Assembly: GCF_022179325.1 (NCBI RefSeq)
Contig: NZ_BPQQ01000035.1
Location: 1 to 39,104, forward strand
Source of the DNA: Methylobacterium isbiliense
Lineage (GTDB): Bacteria; Pseudomonadota; Alphaproteobacteria; Rhizobiales; Beijerinckiaceae
Length of the DNA stretch: 39,104 nt
Reading direction: 5' to 3'
The notes beneath the pieces are model-generated. The model was not told the DNA's origin. It did not search any database and worked only from the letters and a program-made list of their open reading frames with translations. Of the stretch, positions 26,750 to 39,104 are shown piece by piece (positions within the stretch are counted from its first letter, which is position 1; each line of letters opens with the position of its first letter). A program made the translations under genes and the position numbers.

Positions 26750-26927
26750 CGCTGTGCCCCTGCGGCCGAGGGTGGAGCGGCGGCACGACGGGGTCTGGAC
26801 CATCACCGGCACCGACGCGCCGGGTTTGTGCGTGCAGGGCACCACCCTGCACGATGCGTTCAGCCAAGTGCGTGCGGCGATTCGCGATCTCGGCTCCCTG
26901 CGCGTCCTCATGCCGTCGCCCAGCTGA
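26721..26927 (+). CDS. Small protein of 68 residues, HicB-like by pattern
   Basis: This ORF overlaps the end of the monooxygenase gene by 29 bases in another frame. The ATG at 26721 follows GGAGAGCGGCT; an alternative GTG is at 26754. The core DGVWTITGTDAPGLCVQGTT followed by LHDAFSQVRAAIRDL has the strand-strand-loop-strand-helix pattern of the HicB/DUF1902 type. No HicA-like toxin is beside it. The family suggestion is tentative, and the overlap could equally mean a translationally coupled accessory gene. Confidence 0.5.
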   Translation: MLWPGAGAPDAVPLRPRVERRHDGVWTITGTDAPGLCVQGTTLHDAFSQVRAAIRDLGSLRVLMPSPS

Positions 26928-27072
26928 AAGGCCTCCTCGGTCCGCGCACCGCTGACCTCCTCCGTGGCCTCTTGGCCGCGCGTGGCGGGATCGGATCGCC
27001 TCCCTCGGCACTTGTCGTGACGCGCAGCCTCGCGCGAGACTCGCGACACGGGCCGGGTTGGAGACGAGCGGG

Positions 27073-28464
27073 ATGCCGACGACCTTGCGACCCGTCGCCG
27101 TGATCGGCGCGGGGTTCAGTGGAACCATGGCGGCCATCCACCTGAGCCGCCTCATGCCCGAGCGTCCGGTGCTCCTGTGCGAGAAGGCCGAGGCCTTCGC
27201 CCGCGGGCTGGCCTACGCCACCAGCAACACCGACCACCTGCTCAACGTGCGCGCCGCCAACATGAGCGCGTTCCCGGATCAGCCCCGGCACTTCGAGCAG
27301 TGGCTGGAGCGCTGCGGGCTGGACGATCTGGCCAGCATCCGCATCACGCCCGCCGGCGTGTTCGCGGCGCGCGGGCTCTACGGCCGCTACCTCACCGAAC
27401 TCCTCGTCGCCACGCTGTCGAAGACCGACGGTGCCCCGCGCCTGATCCTGGAGAACGACGAGGCGGTGGATCTCACGCCCTACGACGACGGCTTCCGCCT
27501 CACCCTTGCGGGTGGGCGCACCCGCATGGTCGCGGGCGCCGTCCTGGCCTGCGGCAATCTGCGCAGCCCGCGCGGGCCGCGCAGCCGCTACGCGATCTCG
27601 CCCTGGGATCCGACGCCGCTGGCCGACCTGCCCGCCGACCGGCCGATCCTGATCGTCGGCACTGGGCTGACGATGATCGACACGGTGGCGGCCCTGCGCC
27701 ATCGGGAGTTCGCGGGGCCGATCCTGGCCGTCTCCCGCCACGGCCTGCTGCCCCGCGTCCACGCCCCGGCCGTGCCGTGGCCGGTGCCGGACTTCCCCGC
27801 CGAGGCACGCCGCTCAGTGCCGGCGATGCTACGCTTCCTCCGCGCGGAAGCCGCACGGGCGAGCGCCGCGGGTGCCGACTGGCGCAGCGTCATCGACGCC
27901 CTGCGCGGCGTGAGCATCGACCTCTGGCGCGGCCTTCCCCCGGCCGAACAGCGGCGCTTCCTGCGCCACGTTCGGTCCTTCTGGGACGTCCATCGTCACC
28001 GCATGGCGCAGCCCGCCGCCGAGATCTGCGCGCGAGAGCGCGGCTTAGGGCGCCTCACGGTGCTGCGCGCCCGGGTCGAGGCCGTCGCCGATCGCCCCGG
28101 CTACGCCGAGGTCACCCTGCGCGAGCGCGGGCCCGCCGGCACCTCCCGCATCGAGGCCCAGCGTATCATCGACGCCTCCGGCGTCGGCCGGGTCGCCGAT
28201 ACCGACGACCTGCTGCTGCGCCGCCTGATGGCACACGGGCTGATCCAGCCGGACACGTTCGGGCTCGGGCTCGCGGTGACCGATGACTTCACGCTGGTCG
28301 ACCAGCACGGCGGCAGCCACCGCCCACTCTGGACGCTCGGTCCGCTCCTGCGCGGCACCCTGTGGGAATGCACCGCCGTGCCGGATATCCGCTTCCAGGC
28401 GGCGGCGCTGGCGCGGACGGTATCTGAGCGGCTGCAGCAGGGTGCGGCCGTCGCAGCGGGCTGA
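27073..28464 (+). CDS. YdhS-like FAD/NAD(P)-binding protein (2)
   Basis: A 463-residue paralogue of the protein at 20599-21999. The Rossmann motif is VIGAGFSGTMAAIHLS (residues 10-25), with CEKAEAFARGLAYATSNTDH, LLNVRAANMSAFPDQPRHF, LIVGTGLTMIDTVAALRHRE, DASGVGRVADTDDLLLRRLM and LLRGTLWECTAVPDIRFQAA. It has all blocks missing from the short copy at 9327. The ATG at 27073 is preceded by GGAGACGAGCGGG; a TTG at 27058 is possible. It is not next to a transporter and may be transcribed alone. Function is unknown; its repeated presence with sulfur genes suggests a redox step in organosulfur use. Confidence 0.85.
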   Translation: MPTTLRPVAVIGAGFSGTMAAIHLSRLMPERPVLLCEKAEAFARGLAYATSNTDHLLNVRAANMSAFPDQPRHFEQWLERCGLDDLASIRITPAGVFAARGLYGRYLTELLVATLSKTDGAPRLILENDEAVDLTPYDDGFRLTLAGGRTRMVAGAVLACGNLRSPRGPRSRYAISPWDPTPLADLPADRPILIVGTGLTMIDTVAALRHREFAGPILAVSRHGLLPRVHAPAVPWPVPDFPAEARRSVPAMLRFLRAEAARASAAGADWRSVIDALRGVSIDLWRGLPPAEQRRFLRHVRSFWDVHRHRMAQPAAEICARERGLGRLTVLRARVEAVADRPGYAEVTLRERGPAGTSRIEAQRIIDASGVGRVADTDDLLLRRLMAHGLIQPDTFGLGLAVTDDFTLVDQHGGSHRPLWTLGPLLRGTLWECTAVPDIRFQAAALARTVSERLQQGAAVAAG

Positions 28465-28832
28465 ACTCGCCCCAGCCTATCCTCCGCTGCGAGAGATGGC
28501 CCCACAAAACGGGTCGGGCGTGCGGCAGTGCGGCGCTGCTGGGTCAGGCGCAAGACCAGTCCCTCTGGAAGTGAGCGCCAGCAGGTCACGTGATCTGACC
28601 GTCGACACTCAGCCGCGACTGGAGGAAGATCCAAATTTCCCTGATGCGAGGACCGCCTCGCCCGCAGCGAGAGCCACTGGCACGTCGGCAGCGGCATCTC
28701 CAAGCCGCGGTTCGAGCACCTGCTTGCCTCGTTCGCGCAAGAAGCCGGCGCAGGCCCCACCAAGCCACGCTCTGCAGCGACAGGAGCATGGGGCATGGGC
28801 CAATGATCCTGTCCGTCGCCCGGGTCGATTGG

Positions 28833-28920
28833 GTGTTGCAACTGTGTTGCATGGAGTAGTCGTCGCCCGACCGTAACCCATTGTAAAATCAACGGGCGTG
28901 TTGCAGCCAGTTGCAACACG
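28833..28920. repeat. GTGTTGCA repeat cluster with a perfect dyad
   Basis: GTGTTGCA occurs at 28833-28840, 28844-28851 and 28898-28905, and in inverted form at 28912-28919. The last two belong to the perfect dyad CGTGTTGCA-N6-TGCAACACG (28897-28920). Confidence 0.6.
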
Positions 28921-28942
28921 TTTCCGCCAAGGGTCAGGCACT

Positions 28943-28975
28943 AAAAAGCCCGCCAAGTCGTTGACAAGACGGGCT
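28943..28975 (-). terminator. Rho-independent terminator of tRNA-Met
   Basis: On the minus strand AGCCCG (28975-28970) pairs with CGGGCT (28952-28947), followed directly by a run of five T (28947-28943). It starts 8 bases past the tRNA CCA end. Confidence 0.8.
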
Positions 28976-28982
28976 GAACGGG

Positions 28983-29059
28983 TGGTAGCGGAGGAGGGAC
29001 TCGAACCCCCGACACAAGGATTATGATTCCTCTGCTCTAACCAGCTGAGCTACTCCGCC
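28983..29059 (-). tRNA. tRNA-Met (anticodon CAT)
   Basis: A 77-nt tRNA reads on the minus strand from GGCGGAGTAGCTCAGCTGGT to an encoded CCA (28985-28983). The acceptor GGCGGAG pairs with CTCCGCT (one G-T), the D arm is AGCTCAGCTGGTTAGAGC, and the T arm GGGGGTTCGAGTCCC is intact. The anticodon CAT is at 29025-29023 with T33 and A37. The overall sequence fits elongator tRNA-Met rather than initiator (a G-U and not a mismatch at 1-72). A lysidine-modified Ile-CAT tRNA is less likely but not excluded from the anticodon alone. Confidence 0.93.
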
Positions 29060-29155
29060 GCCTCGGGCCGGGACAGGGAGGTCCGGCGCCGCGGTGGCGC
29101 GATATAGGGAGGTCGCGGGCGGCCTGTCAAGGAACCGTCGCGGCCCGGTCGAGAG

Positions 29156-29187
29156 GGCCGTGCGGGCCGCCCCCGACCCGCACGGCC
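29156..29187 (-). terminator. 11-bp hairpin after the small exported protein
   Basis: GGCCGTGCGGG (29156-29166) pairs perfectly with CCCGCACGGCC (29177-29187) over a 10-base loop. It lies just downstream of the stop codon of the gene ending at 29198. There is no U-tract, but stem strength and position suggest a transcript end. Confidence 0.5.
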
Positions 29188-29197
29188 GCCCTGTCGG

Positions 29198-29473
29198 TCA
29201 GCGGGCCGGGCCGCCCGAGGTGCCGCCGAGATTCGGCGCCATCCGGCTCGGGTTGGCGGCGTTGCTGCCCTTGGCGGAATCGTAGTCGGAGGCGGCCTCG
29301 GTCGGCGGCAGCGGCCGGCTCGGCACGACAGGGACCACCACCGTGCCGGTGGTCTCGGGCACGATCACCACCGGGGCGCCGGGCGCCGCCGGAACCGTCT
29401 CCACCACCGCCTGCGCCAGGGCCGGGGTCGCGAAGGCCATCGCGGCCGCCAGGGCCATGCTCGTCGCACGCAT
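29198..29473 (-). CDS. Small exported Pro/Val-rich protein
   Basis: A 91-residue protein with a signal peptide (MRATSMALAAAMAFATPALA, cleavage near residue 21). The mature part is a low-complexity stretch rich in Val, Pro, Thr and Ala (ETTGTVVVPVVPSRPLPPTE), then a hydrophilic tail (DSAKGSNAANPSRMAPNLGG). The ATG at 29473 follows GGGAGAG. No family recognised. It lies downstream of accC in the same direction, 179 bases away. Confidence 0.7.
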   Translation of the reverse strand: MRATSMALAAAMAFATPALAQAVVETVPAAPGAPVVIVPETTGTVVVPVVPSRPLPPTEAASDYDSAKGSNAANPSRMAPNLGGTSGGPAR

Positions 29474-29652
29474 CGAATCTCTCCCGTTCTTCGCAAAGGA
29501 CGTCCCGCCCGCCGCATCCGGCTCGTCCGGTGCTGTCGGAGACGCGACGTCGGTCTGGGCAGAAGAACGGTCCGGGCGGCGCCGGGTTCCTCATCGTCAG
29601 GGCCACGGTGACGCAGGGACGGACGACCGCCTGACGGCGGCCGCCCTCTGGG

Positions 29653-31008
<1,356 letters not shown>

Positions 31009-31018
31009 GAGGGCGCCG

Positions 31019-31495
31019 TCACTCGATCAGCAGGAGGGGCTCGCCGAACTCCACCGGCTGGCCGTCCTCGATGAAGATCGCCGTGACGGTGCCGGCGCGC
31101 GGCGCCACGATGTCGTTGAAGGTCTTCATCGCCTCGACCAGCAGGAGGCGCGCGCCGCTCTCGACGCGCGAACCGACCTCCACGAAGGGCTTGGCGTCCG
31201 GGGAGGGCCGCCGGTAGGCGGTGCCGACCATCGGCGAGAGCACCGCGCCCGGATGGGCCGCCAGCGCCTTGGCGTCGGACTCGGCCGCGGCCACCGGCAC
31301 GGCGGCGGCGGGCAGGGGCGGGGCCGCGGGTGCGGGCGCCGCCACCGGGACATGGACCGTCGCCGCCGTGAGCGTGCGGGCCACGCGGATGCGCAGATCG
31401 CCCTTCTCGACTTCGATCTCGGTCAGGTCGGTCTCGGCGATCAGGGTCGCGAGCTGGCGCACCAGGTCGGGATCGAACGGATCGTGCTTGGACAT
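31019..31495 (-). CDS. accB: Biotin carboxyl carrier protein of acetyl-CoA carboxylase
   Basis: A 158-residue carrier protein. The N-terminal part ([20 protein letters not shown]) is followed by an Ala/Pro linker (about 45-75) and a C-terminal biotinyl domain. The biotinylated lysine is K124 in [10 protein letters not shown]; most relatives have AMKM or AMKL, with T at this position known from other bacteria. It lies between aroQ (11 bases upstream) and accC. Confidence 0.96.
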   Translation of the reverse strand: MSKHDPFDPDLVRQLATLIAETDLTEIEVEKGDLRIRVARTLTAATVHVPVAAPAPAAPPLPAAAVPVAAAESDAKALAAHPGAVLSPMVGTAYRRPSPDAKPFVEVGSRVESGARLLLVEAMKTFNDIVAPRAGTVTAIFIEDGQPVEFGEPLLLIE

Positions 31496-31506
31496 GCGGT
31501 CGGCAA

Positions 31507-31968
31507 TCAGGAAGGAGGGGTGGCGGGGGAGCGTCCCCCGAGGAGATGGAGGAGGGCGTCGAAGCCGAGGAGGTAGCTCACCGGCCCGAAGCCGCAGATC
31601 ACGCCCGCGCAGACCGGGGCGATGAAGGAATGGTGCCGGAAATCCTCGCGGGCATGGACGTTCGAGAGGTGGATCTCGATCGCCGTGGCGCCCGAGCCCG
31701 CGATCGCGTCGCGCAGGGCGACCGAGGTGTGGGTGTAGGCGCCCGCGTTGAGGAGGATGCCGGCGCCCGCGAGCCCGGCCTCCTGCACCCAGCCGACGAG
31801 GTCGCCCTCGTGGTTCGACTGGCGCGCGGTGAGCGCGACACCGGACGCGGCGGCTCGCTCACCGAGCCTGCGCTCGATCTCGGCGAGCGTGGCGGTGCCG
31901 TAGATCCCGGGCTCGCGCCGGCCGAGCAGGTTGAGGTTCGGGCCGTTGAGGACGTGGATCGCGATCAT
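31507..31968 (-). CDS. aroQ: Type II 3-dehydroquinate dehydratase
   Basis: A 153-residue cytoplasmic enzyme converting 3-dehydroquinate to 3-dehydroshikimate. The N-terminus [20 protein letters not shown], catalytic Y23 (GIYG), R18 and H100 ([11 protein letters not shown]) match the type II family. The order aroQ-accB-accC with a DsbA-like gene upstream is common in alphaproteobacteria. Confidence 0.96.
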   Translation of the reverse strand: MIAIHVLNGPNLNLLGRREPGIYGTATLAEIERRLGERAAASGVALTARQSNHEGDLVGWVQEAGLAGAGILLNAGAYTHTSVALRDAIAGSGATAIEIHLSNVHAREDFRHHSFIAPVCAGVICGFGPVSYLLGFDALLHLLGGRSPATPPS

Positions 31969-32049
31969 GGCACAGGGCTGGCGCCGGGCTGGCGCGGGAA
32001 CGTGCGGGCTCTTAGCGGAAGGGCCGGGCGGCGGATAGGGGCGGGGGCC

Positions 32050-32838
32050 TCAGCAGGTGGCGTGCCCGCACTGGCGCACGCCCGCGATGGTCTTGCGGAT
32101 CGGCTCCGCCCCGACTGCGCCCGGGATGATCTCGTCGCCGATGATGAAGGCGGGCGTGCCCGAGAGGCCGAGCTTGTCCCCGAGGCTGACGTTCTCCTGC
32201 AGCGCGGCCTGGACGTCGGGGGACTGCATGTCCTTCTGCAGGCGCGCGATGTCGAGGCCCATCTCGCGCGCCACCGCGATGGCCCGCTCGCCGTTCACCT
32301 TGCCCCGGCTCTCGATGAGCTTGACGTGGTACTCGAACAGCCGGTCGCCCTTGAGCTGCTGCTTGGCCGCCAGCGCGACCTTGCTCGCCTCGACCGAATC
32401 CGGCCCGAGGACCGGGAAGTCCTTGAGCACGATGCGCAGCTTGGGATCGCCCTTGACCAGGGTCTGCAGGTCGGTCAGCGCCCGCTTGCAGTAGCCGCAA
32501 TTGTAATCGAAGAACTCGACCAGCGTGACGTCGCCGTTCGGGTTGCCGGCGACCAGGCCGTGCGGCGAGTTGTGCAGGGTGTCGCGGGTCTCCTTGAGGG
32601 CGCTCGCCTGGGCCTGGCGCTGTGAGTCCTGCTGGCGCTTCTCCAGCTCGGCCATCGCCTCCTGCAGCACCTCGGGATTCTTGAGCAGGTAGTCGCGGAC
32701 CACGCCCTCGATGGCTTGGCGCTGCGCCTCCGTCATGGGGGCGGGGGCCTGCGCGGGGGCTTGGGCCCGGGTCGGAGCGGCGAGCGCCACGACGCCCGTC
32801 AGGGCAAGCGCGGGCAGGAGACGGGAGAGGGGGAGCAT
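32050..32838 (-). CDS. DsbA-family thiol-disulfide protein (ScsC/Com1-like)
   Basis: A 262-residue periplasmic protein. The signal peptide is MLPLSRLLPALALTGVVALA, cleaved near residue 25. The region 35-80 (TEAQRQAIEGVVRDYLLKNP) is the helical N-terminal extension seen in ScsC-like proteins. The redox motif is CGYC (FFDYNCGYCKRAL) and the cis-proline loop is LSGTPAFIIGDEI. Two extra cysteines end the protein (RQCGHATC). The ATG at 32838 follows GAGG. It is co-directional with aroQ, 81 bases away. Confidence 0.9.
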   Translation of the reverse strand: MLPLSRLLPALALTGVVALAAPTRAQAPAQAPAPMTEAQRQAIEGVVRDYLLKNPEVLQEAMAELEKRQQDSQRQAQASALKETRDTLHNSPHGLVAGNPNGDVTLVEFFDYNCGYCKRALTDLQTLVKGDPKLRIVLKDFPVLGPDSVEASKVALAAKQQLKGDRLFEYHVKLIESRGKVNGERAIAVAREMGLDIARLQKDMQSPDVQAALQENVSLGDKLGLSGTPAFIIGDEIIPGAVGAEPIRKTIAGVRQCGHATC

Positions 32839-33064
32839 CGGCGTCCTCGTGGCGGGTCGGCCGGCACGGCGGCGCGGCCGGCGTGTCGTGACGCGGTGGT
32901 TAGGCGGATTTTCGGCACAGGGTCAAATCACGCTCGCGTCGGACCGGGCGGGCCGCCGGGGGAGGCCGCCGACAGGGCCCGCCGACAGGGGCTGCATTGC
33001 GGCGGGCGCCCGGTCCGTCCTATCTGCCGGGCTCCCGGCGATGCTCCCCGAAGGTCCCCGACCC

Positions 33065-34237
33065 ATGCGGCCCGATCCCTCCGCCTTCTCGATCTCCCGC
33101 CGCGCCGCGCGCGTCGCGCCCTTCCTCGCCATGGACGTGCTGGCGGCCGCCGCCGTGAAGGAGCGGCGGGGCGAGGCGGTGGTGCACATGGAGGTGGGCC
33201 AGCCCTCGGCGCCGGCCCCGCGGGCGGTGCTCGCGGCCGCGCAGGCGGCGCTGGCGGGCGGGCGCATCCCCTACACGGAGGCGCTCGGCATCGCCCCCTT
33301 GCGCGAGCGGATCGCCCGCCACTGCGCCGAGGCCTACGGGGTGGCGGTGGCCCCCGAGCGGGTCGTGGTGACGACCGGCTCCTCGGCGGGGTTCGTGCTG
33401 GCCTTCCTGGCCCTGTTCGACGCGGGCGCGCGGGTCGCCATCGCGGAGCCGGGCTACCCGGCCTACCGCAGCATCCTCCAGGCCCTCGACCTCGAACCCG
33501 TGCCGCTGCGGCTCTCGGCCGAGGACGGCTTCGTCCCGACCCCCGCCCTGGTGCGGGCCGCCCAGGCCGGGCGCCCGCTCGCGGGGCTCCTCGTCATGAG
33601 CCCGGCCAACCCGTCCGGCACGATGCTCGATCCCGTTGGCTTGGCCGAACTCGGCCGCACCTGCCGGGCGCTGAACCTCGCCTTCGTGTCGGATGAGATC
33701 TACCACGGCCTCACCTACGGCGTGCCGGCCGCGACCGCGCTCGCGAGCGATCCCGACGCGGTGATCATCAACTCCTTCTCGAAGTACTACTGCATGACCG
33801 GCTGGCGGATCGGCTGGATGGTGGTGCCGGAGCGGCTGGTGCGGCCGATCGAGCGGCTGGCGCAGAACCTCTACATCTCGGCGCCCTACCTGTCGCAGGT
33901 GGCGGCGCTCGCCGCCTTCGACGCCGTGGAGGAGCTGGAGGCGGTCAAGGCCGACTATGCCCGCGCCCGGGCGCTGCTGCTGAACGAACTCCCGGGGCTG
34001 GGGCTCGGCGACGTCCATCCGGCCGACGGGGCCTTCTACCTCTACGCGGACGTGGCGCGGCTGACGAACGACTCGGCTGAATTCTGCCGCCGGATGCTGG
34101 CGGAGGCCGGCGTCGCGGCCACGCCCGGCCTCGACTTCGATCCGGTCGACGGCGCCCACCACCTGCGCCTGTCCTTCGCGGGCGGCGAGGCGGCGGCGGC
34201 CGAGGCGGTGCGCCGCCTGCGCGGCTGGCTCGGGTGA
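33065..34237 (+). CDS. Fold-type I PLP aminotransferase
   Basis: A 390-residue class I/II aminotransferase. The PLP lysine is K240 in NSFSKYYCMTGWRIGWMVVP, the cofactor-contact block is FVSDEIYHGLTYG (about 207-219), and NP (SPANPSGTM, about 179-187) binds the phosphate region. Amino-acid specificity is not evident; aspartate- or aromatic-type transamination is possible. The ATG at 33065 gives MRPDPSAFSISRRA; an in-frame ATG at 33041 would add eight residues. Confidence 0.88.
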   Translation: MRPDPSAFSISRRAARVAPFLAMDVLAAAAVKERRGEAVVHMEVGQPSAPAPRAVLAAAQAALAGGRIPYTEALGIAPLRERIARHCAEAYGVAVAPERVVVTTGSSAGFVLAFLALFDAGARVAIAEPGYPAYRSILQALDLEPVPLRLSAEDGFVPTPALVRAAQAGRPLAGLLVMSPANPSGTMLDPVGLAELGRTCRALNLAFVSDEIYHGLTYGVPAATALASDPDAVIINSFSKYYCMTGWRIGWMVVPERLVRPIERLAQNLYISAPYLSQVAALAAFDAVEELEAVKADYARARALLLNELPGLGLGDVHPADGAFYLYADVARLTNDSAEFCRRMLAEAGVAATPGLDFDPVDGAHHLRLSFAGGEAAAAEAVRRLRGWLG

Positions 34238-34312
34238 GATCCCGGGCGGGCCGGCGACGGCGCCGCGCGGGTCGGCCGGGACGCCTTCCGCTTTGCTCGC
34301 CCGGATGGCGGG

Positions 34313-35659
34313 TCAGACCCGGGGCAGCCGCTCGCACATCGTCTTGAGCGCCGCGTCGAAGGCCTGGAAGGCGGGCGTGGCGCGATTCCAGTCGTGGGCG
34401 GCGACGCCCTCCACCACCAGCGCCGCCTGCCGGACCGCCTCGCCGTAGGCCGCCAGCACGGCGTCGAGAGCGGCGCCCGCATAGGCCGGATCGGCCCTCA
34501 GCGCCGCGCACTGGGCCGGAAGGTCGAAGGCGTCGAAGACGACCTCCTCGGGCTTGGCCGGGCGCAGGCCCGTCAGCACCTGGGCCAGGCGGCGCTTCCA
34601 GGCGGCGAGATCGGCCGGCAGGCGCACGAGGCCGTAGCCCCCGATCGCCCGGCCATTCCCGCCGTCGAAGGCCTCGCGGGCCGCGTCCTCGGCGCGGGCG
34701 AGCTGCGCCATCAGGCCGTCGATCTCGTTGCGGGTCTTCTGGGTCTTGTCGGCGACCTGCTGCACCCCGGCGGAGATCTCCTGGGTGGCCGCCTGCTGCT
34801 GGCCCAGCACGTCGACGAGGGCGCGGATGCCCTCGGCCGAGCCCGCCACCGCCTGCCCCTCGTCGCGGATGCGCGCACCGACGCGGGCGACCGCGCCGGT
34901 CCCGGTCGCCACCGCCTGCCGGCTCTCCGCCACCGCGCCCTGGATCGCCGCGAGTTCCTGCAGCAGGGCGCCGAGGCGGGTGCGGATCTGGTCGGTGGCC
35001 CGGGCGGTCTGGCCGGAGAGCTGCTTGACCTCGGCGGCGACCACCGCGAAGCCGCGGCCCGCCTCGCCGGCCCGCGCTGCCTCGATCGTCGCGTTCAGCG
35101 CCAGAAGGTTCGTCTGGCTGGAGATCGCCTCGATGGCGCCCGCGATCTCCTGGATCTGCTGGGCGGCGCTCTCGAACCCGCGCAGCCGCTCCTCCATCTG
35201 CACCGCCCCGGCCTCGATCACCTCCATGGTGCGCGTGGCCTCCTGCATGTCGCTGGCGCAGCCGGCGATGCCGGTGCGGGCGCGGTCCGCGAGGTCGGCG
35301 CTCGCCTGCGAGCGGCTCCACAATTCGCGGGTCGAGGCCGCGACCTCCTCCACGGCCGCCGCCATGGTGCGGGTCTGCCCGGCGACCTCCGAGGCGTCGT
35401 GCGTCATCCAGACCAGGATGGTGCCGGCCTCGGAGGCCTCCGCGGCCACGCGCGCGGCGACGCCGAGATCGGCCGCCGCCGCCTTCTGCCCCTGGGCCAC
35501 GAGGCGGGCGAGCGCGGCGCCGAGCCGCCCGTCGAGGGCCGGTGCGGCGCCGGGCGTTCCGGCGCGGTCGAGGAGATCCGCGATCCGCTCTTCCACCAGC
35601 TCACGGGGTTCCGCGACCGCGACGGCTTGCGGACGCGGGGCACGAAGGGATCGAAACAT
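34313..35659 (-). CDS. Cytoplasmic methyl-accepting chemotaxis-like protein
   Basis: A 448-residue chemoreceptor with no membrane segment and no HAMP. A helical N-terminal part (1-90) leads to the signalling domain, with the hairpin tip [20 protein letters not shown] (residues 177-196) and [18 protein letters not shown] (198-215). After the signalling coiled coil a further globular part (about 335-448) contains [16 protein letters not shown]. This resembles the chemoreceptor zinc-binding (CZB) domain pattern but lacks the first histidine. The ATG at 35659 is preferred; in-frame sequence further up has unusual composition. It probably senses an internal signal. Confidence 0.85.
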   Translation of the reverse strand: MFRSLRAPRPQAVAVAEPRELVEERIADLLDRAGTPGAAPALDGRLGAALARLVAQGQKAAAADLGVAARVAAEASEAGTILVWMTHDASEVAGQTRTMAAAVEEVAASTRELWSRSQASADLADRARTGIAGCASDMQEATRTMEVIEAGAVQMEERLRGFESAAQQIQEIAGAIEAISSQTNLLALNATIEAARAGEAGRGFAVVAAEVKQLSGQTARATDQIRTRLGALLQELAAIQGAVAESRQAVATGTGAVARVGARIRDEGQAVAGSAEGIRALVDVLGQQQAATQEISAGVQQVADKTQKTRNEIDGLMAQLARAEDAAREAFDGGNGRAIGGYGLVRLPADLAAWKRRLAQVLTGLRPAKPEEVVFDAFDLPAQCAALRADPAYAGAALDAVLAAYGEAVRQAALVVEGVAAHDWNRATPAFQAFDAALKTMCERLPRV

Positions 35660-36058
35660 GGCCGGCACACTCACGAGGATATGCAACCCAAGTTGGCCAT
35701 TGATAGTTGAGTTTCCGTTACTCGCGCCGCGGTCGCAGTGGCCTAACCCGAACGGTCCGATCTCACCGAGAGATGCGGGCCATTCGGGGCCGCCGCCAGA
35801 GTAATCACCGGCCTGGAGGGAAACGAGTACGCGGCGGATGGCGATGGATTCCGCGATGCGGGCGCGAATCGCCGAATCTCGTCTCGGACGCGCGGGTGAC
35901 GCCAGGGTTAGGTGCCGGGACGGCCGGATCCGGAATGCAGCACGGCCGGCCACGAGGGCCGGCCGCGGATCGGGCGTCGCTGTCGCCCGGCAAGGTCGAT
36001 CTCGGCGTCACCCGGGCCGGCCGGACCGGATGTCCGCCCCGACCGCCCGCGCACCGGA
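35660..36058. other. Intergenic region between the chemoreceptor and rne
   Basis: About 400 bases without a supported gene. It contains two strong hairpins near the rne end: CGGCCGGCC (35943-35951) with GGCCGGCCG (35957-35965), and CGGGCG (35971-35976) with CGCCCG (35984-35989). Neither has a U-tract. They lie 70-115 bases past the rne stop and may form its transcript end. The chemoreceptor promoter should lie at 35660-35800; no convincing boxes were found. Confidence 0.5.

Positions 36059-39104
<3,046 letters not shown>

Larger units (their letters stand above)
28465..28982. other. Non-coding stretch between accessory block and tRNA
   Basis: No ORF with a ribosome site or recognisable motif is seen in this 518-base stretch. 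It holds a cluster of GTGTTGCA repeats with a perfect dyad (28833-28920) and, at its right end, the tRNA terminator (28943-28975). It may contain decayed mobile DNA, but I cannot identify a family. Confidence 0.5.

Noticed and set aside
28283-28956. Open frames of up to 270 codons on both strands between the YdhS-like gene and tRNA-Met
   Set aside because: No ribosome site, no recognisable motif and a composition typical of random GC-rich sequence; some frames run into the YdhS-like gene or the GTGTTGCA repeats.

Overview
The window looks like the chromosome of a high-GC alphaproteobacterium, probably of the Methylobacterium type. The grounds are the dsbA-like/aroQ/accB/accC gene order, an RNase E with a long acidic insertion in its S1 domain, the elongator tRNA-Met sequence and the base composition. 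No taxonomic marker was searched, so the genus is an inference.

Region 1 (1-1196) is a scar of two truncated IS3-family elements joined head to head near position 470. Region 2 (1284-28464) is an accessory block devoted almost entirely to organosulfur compounds. It holds four FMN-dependent monooxygenases of the nitrilotriacetate/DszA/DmoA family, a DszC/SfnB-like flavoprotein and an O-acetylhomoserine sulfhydrylase. It also has three MetQ-like binding proteins without MetNI, an oligopeptide-type ABC transporter, a sulfonate/taurine-type ABC transporter plus an extra SsuA-like binding protein, and an FRP/NfsA-type nitroreductase. An Rrf2 regulator with four cysteines, three YdhS-like FAD/NAD(P)-binding proteins (one degenerate) and two small ORFs complete the block. 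Region 3 (28465-29059) is a non-coding stretch, a terminator and tRNA-Met(CAT), whose 3' end faces the accessory block. Region 4 (29060-39104) is core genome: a small exported protein, accC, accB, aroQ, a DsbA-like protein, an aminotransferase, a cytoplasmic chemoreceptor and the 3' part of rne.

The accessory block is organised as divergent transcription units. Leftward units are: (i) binding protein-permease-permease-ATPase-ATPase-metQ-monooxygenase (9035 to 1284); (ii) metY-metQ-monooxygenase-monooxygenase-nitroreductase-rrf2 (16573 to 10260); (iii) metQ (18987 to 18193); (iv) binding protein-ATPase-permease-39-aa membrane peptide-YdhS-like (25025 to 20599). Rightward units start at 9327, 16908, 19481, 25403 and 27073.

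The most interesting signal is a regulatory module present five times in three of the four divergent intergenic regions. It is a 16-bp dyad GTTC-N8-GAAC (one copy has AAAC), followed after exactly 7 bases, always on the gene side, by TTGAC or TTGAT resembling a -35 box. Two of the regions carry two copies facing opposite ways, one per divergent gene. This defines a sulfur-scavenging regulon readable from sequence alone. The Rrf2 protein encoded at the end of unit (ii) is a candidate regulator, but that link is inference. The likely physiology is import of sulfonates, thioethers, sulfones or S-containing peptides, oxidative C-S cleavage with reduced flavin from the nitroreductase, and assimilation of sulfide by MetY.
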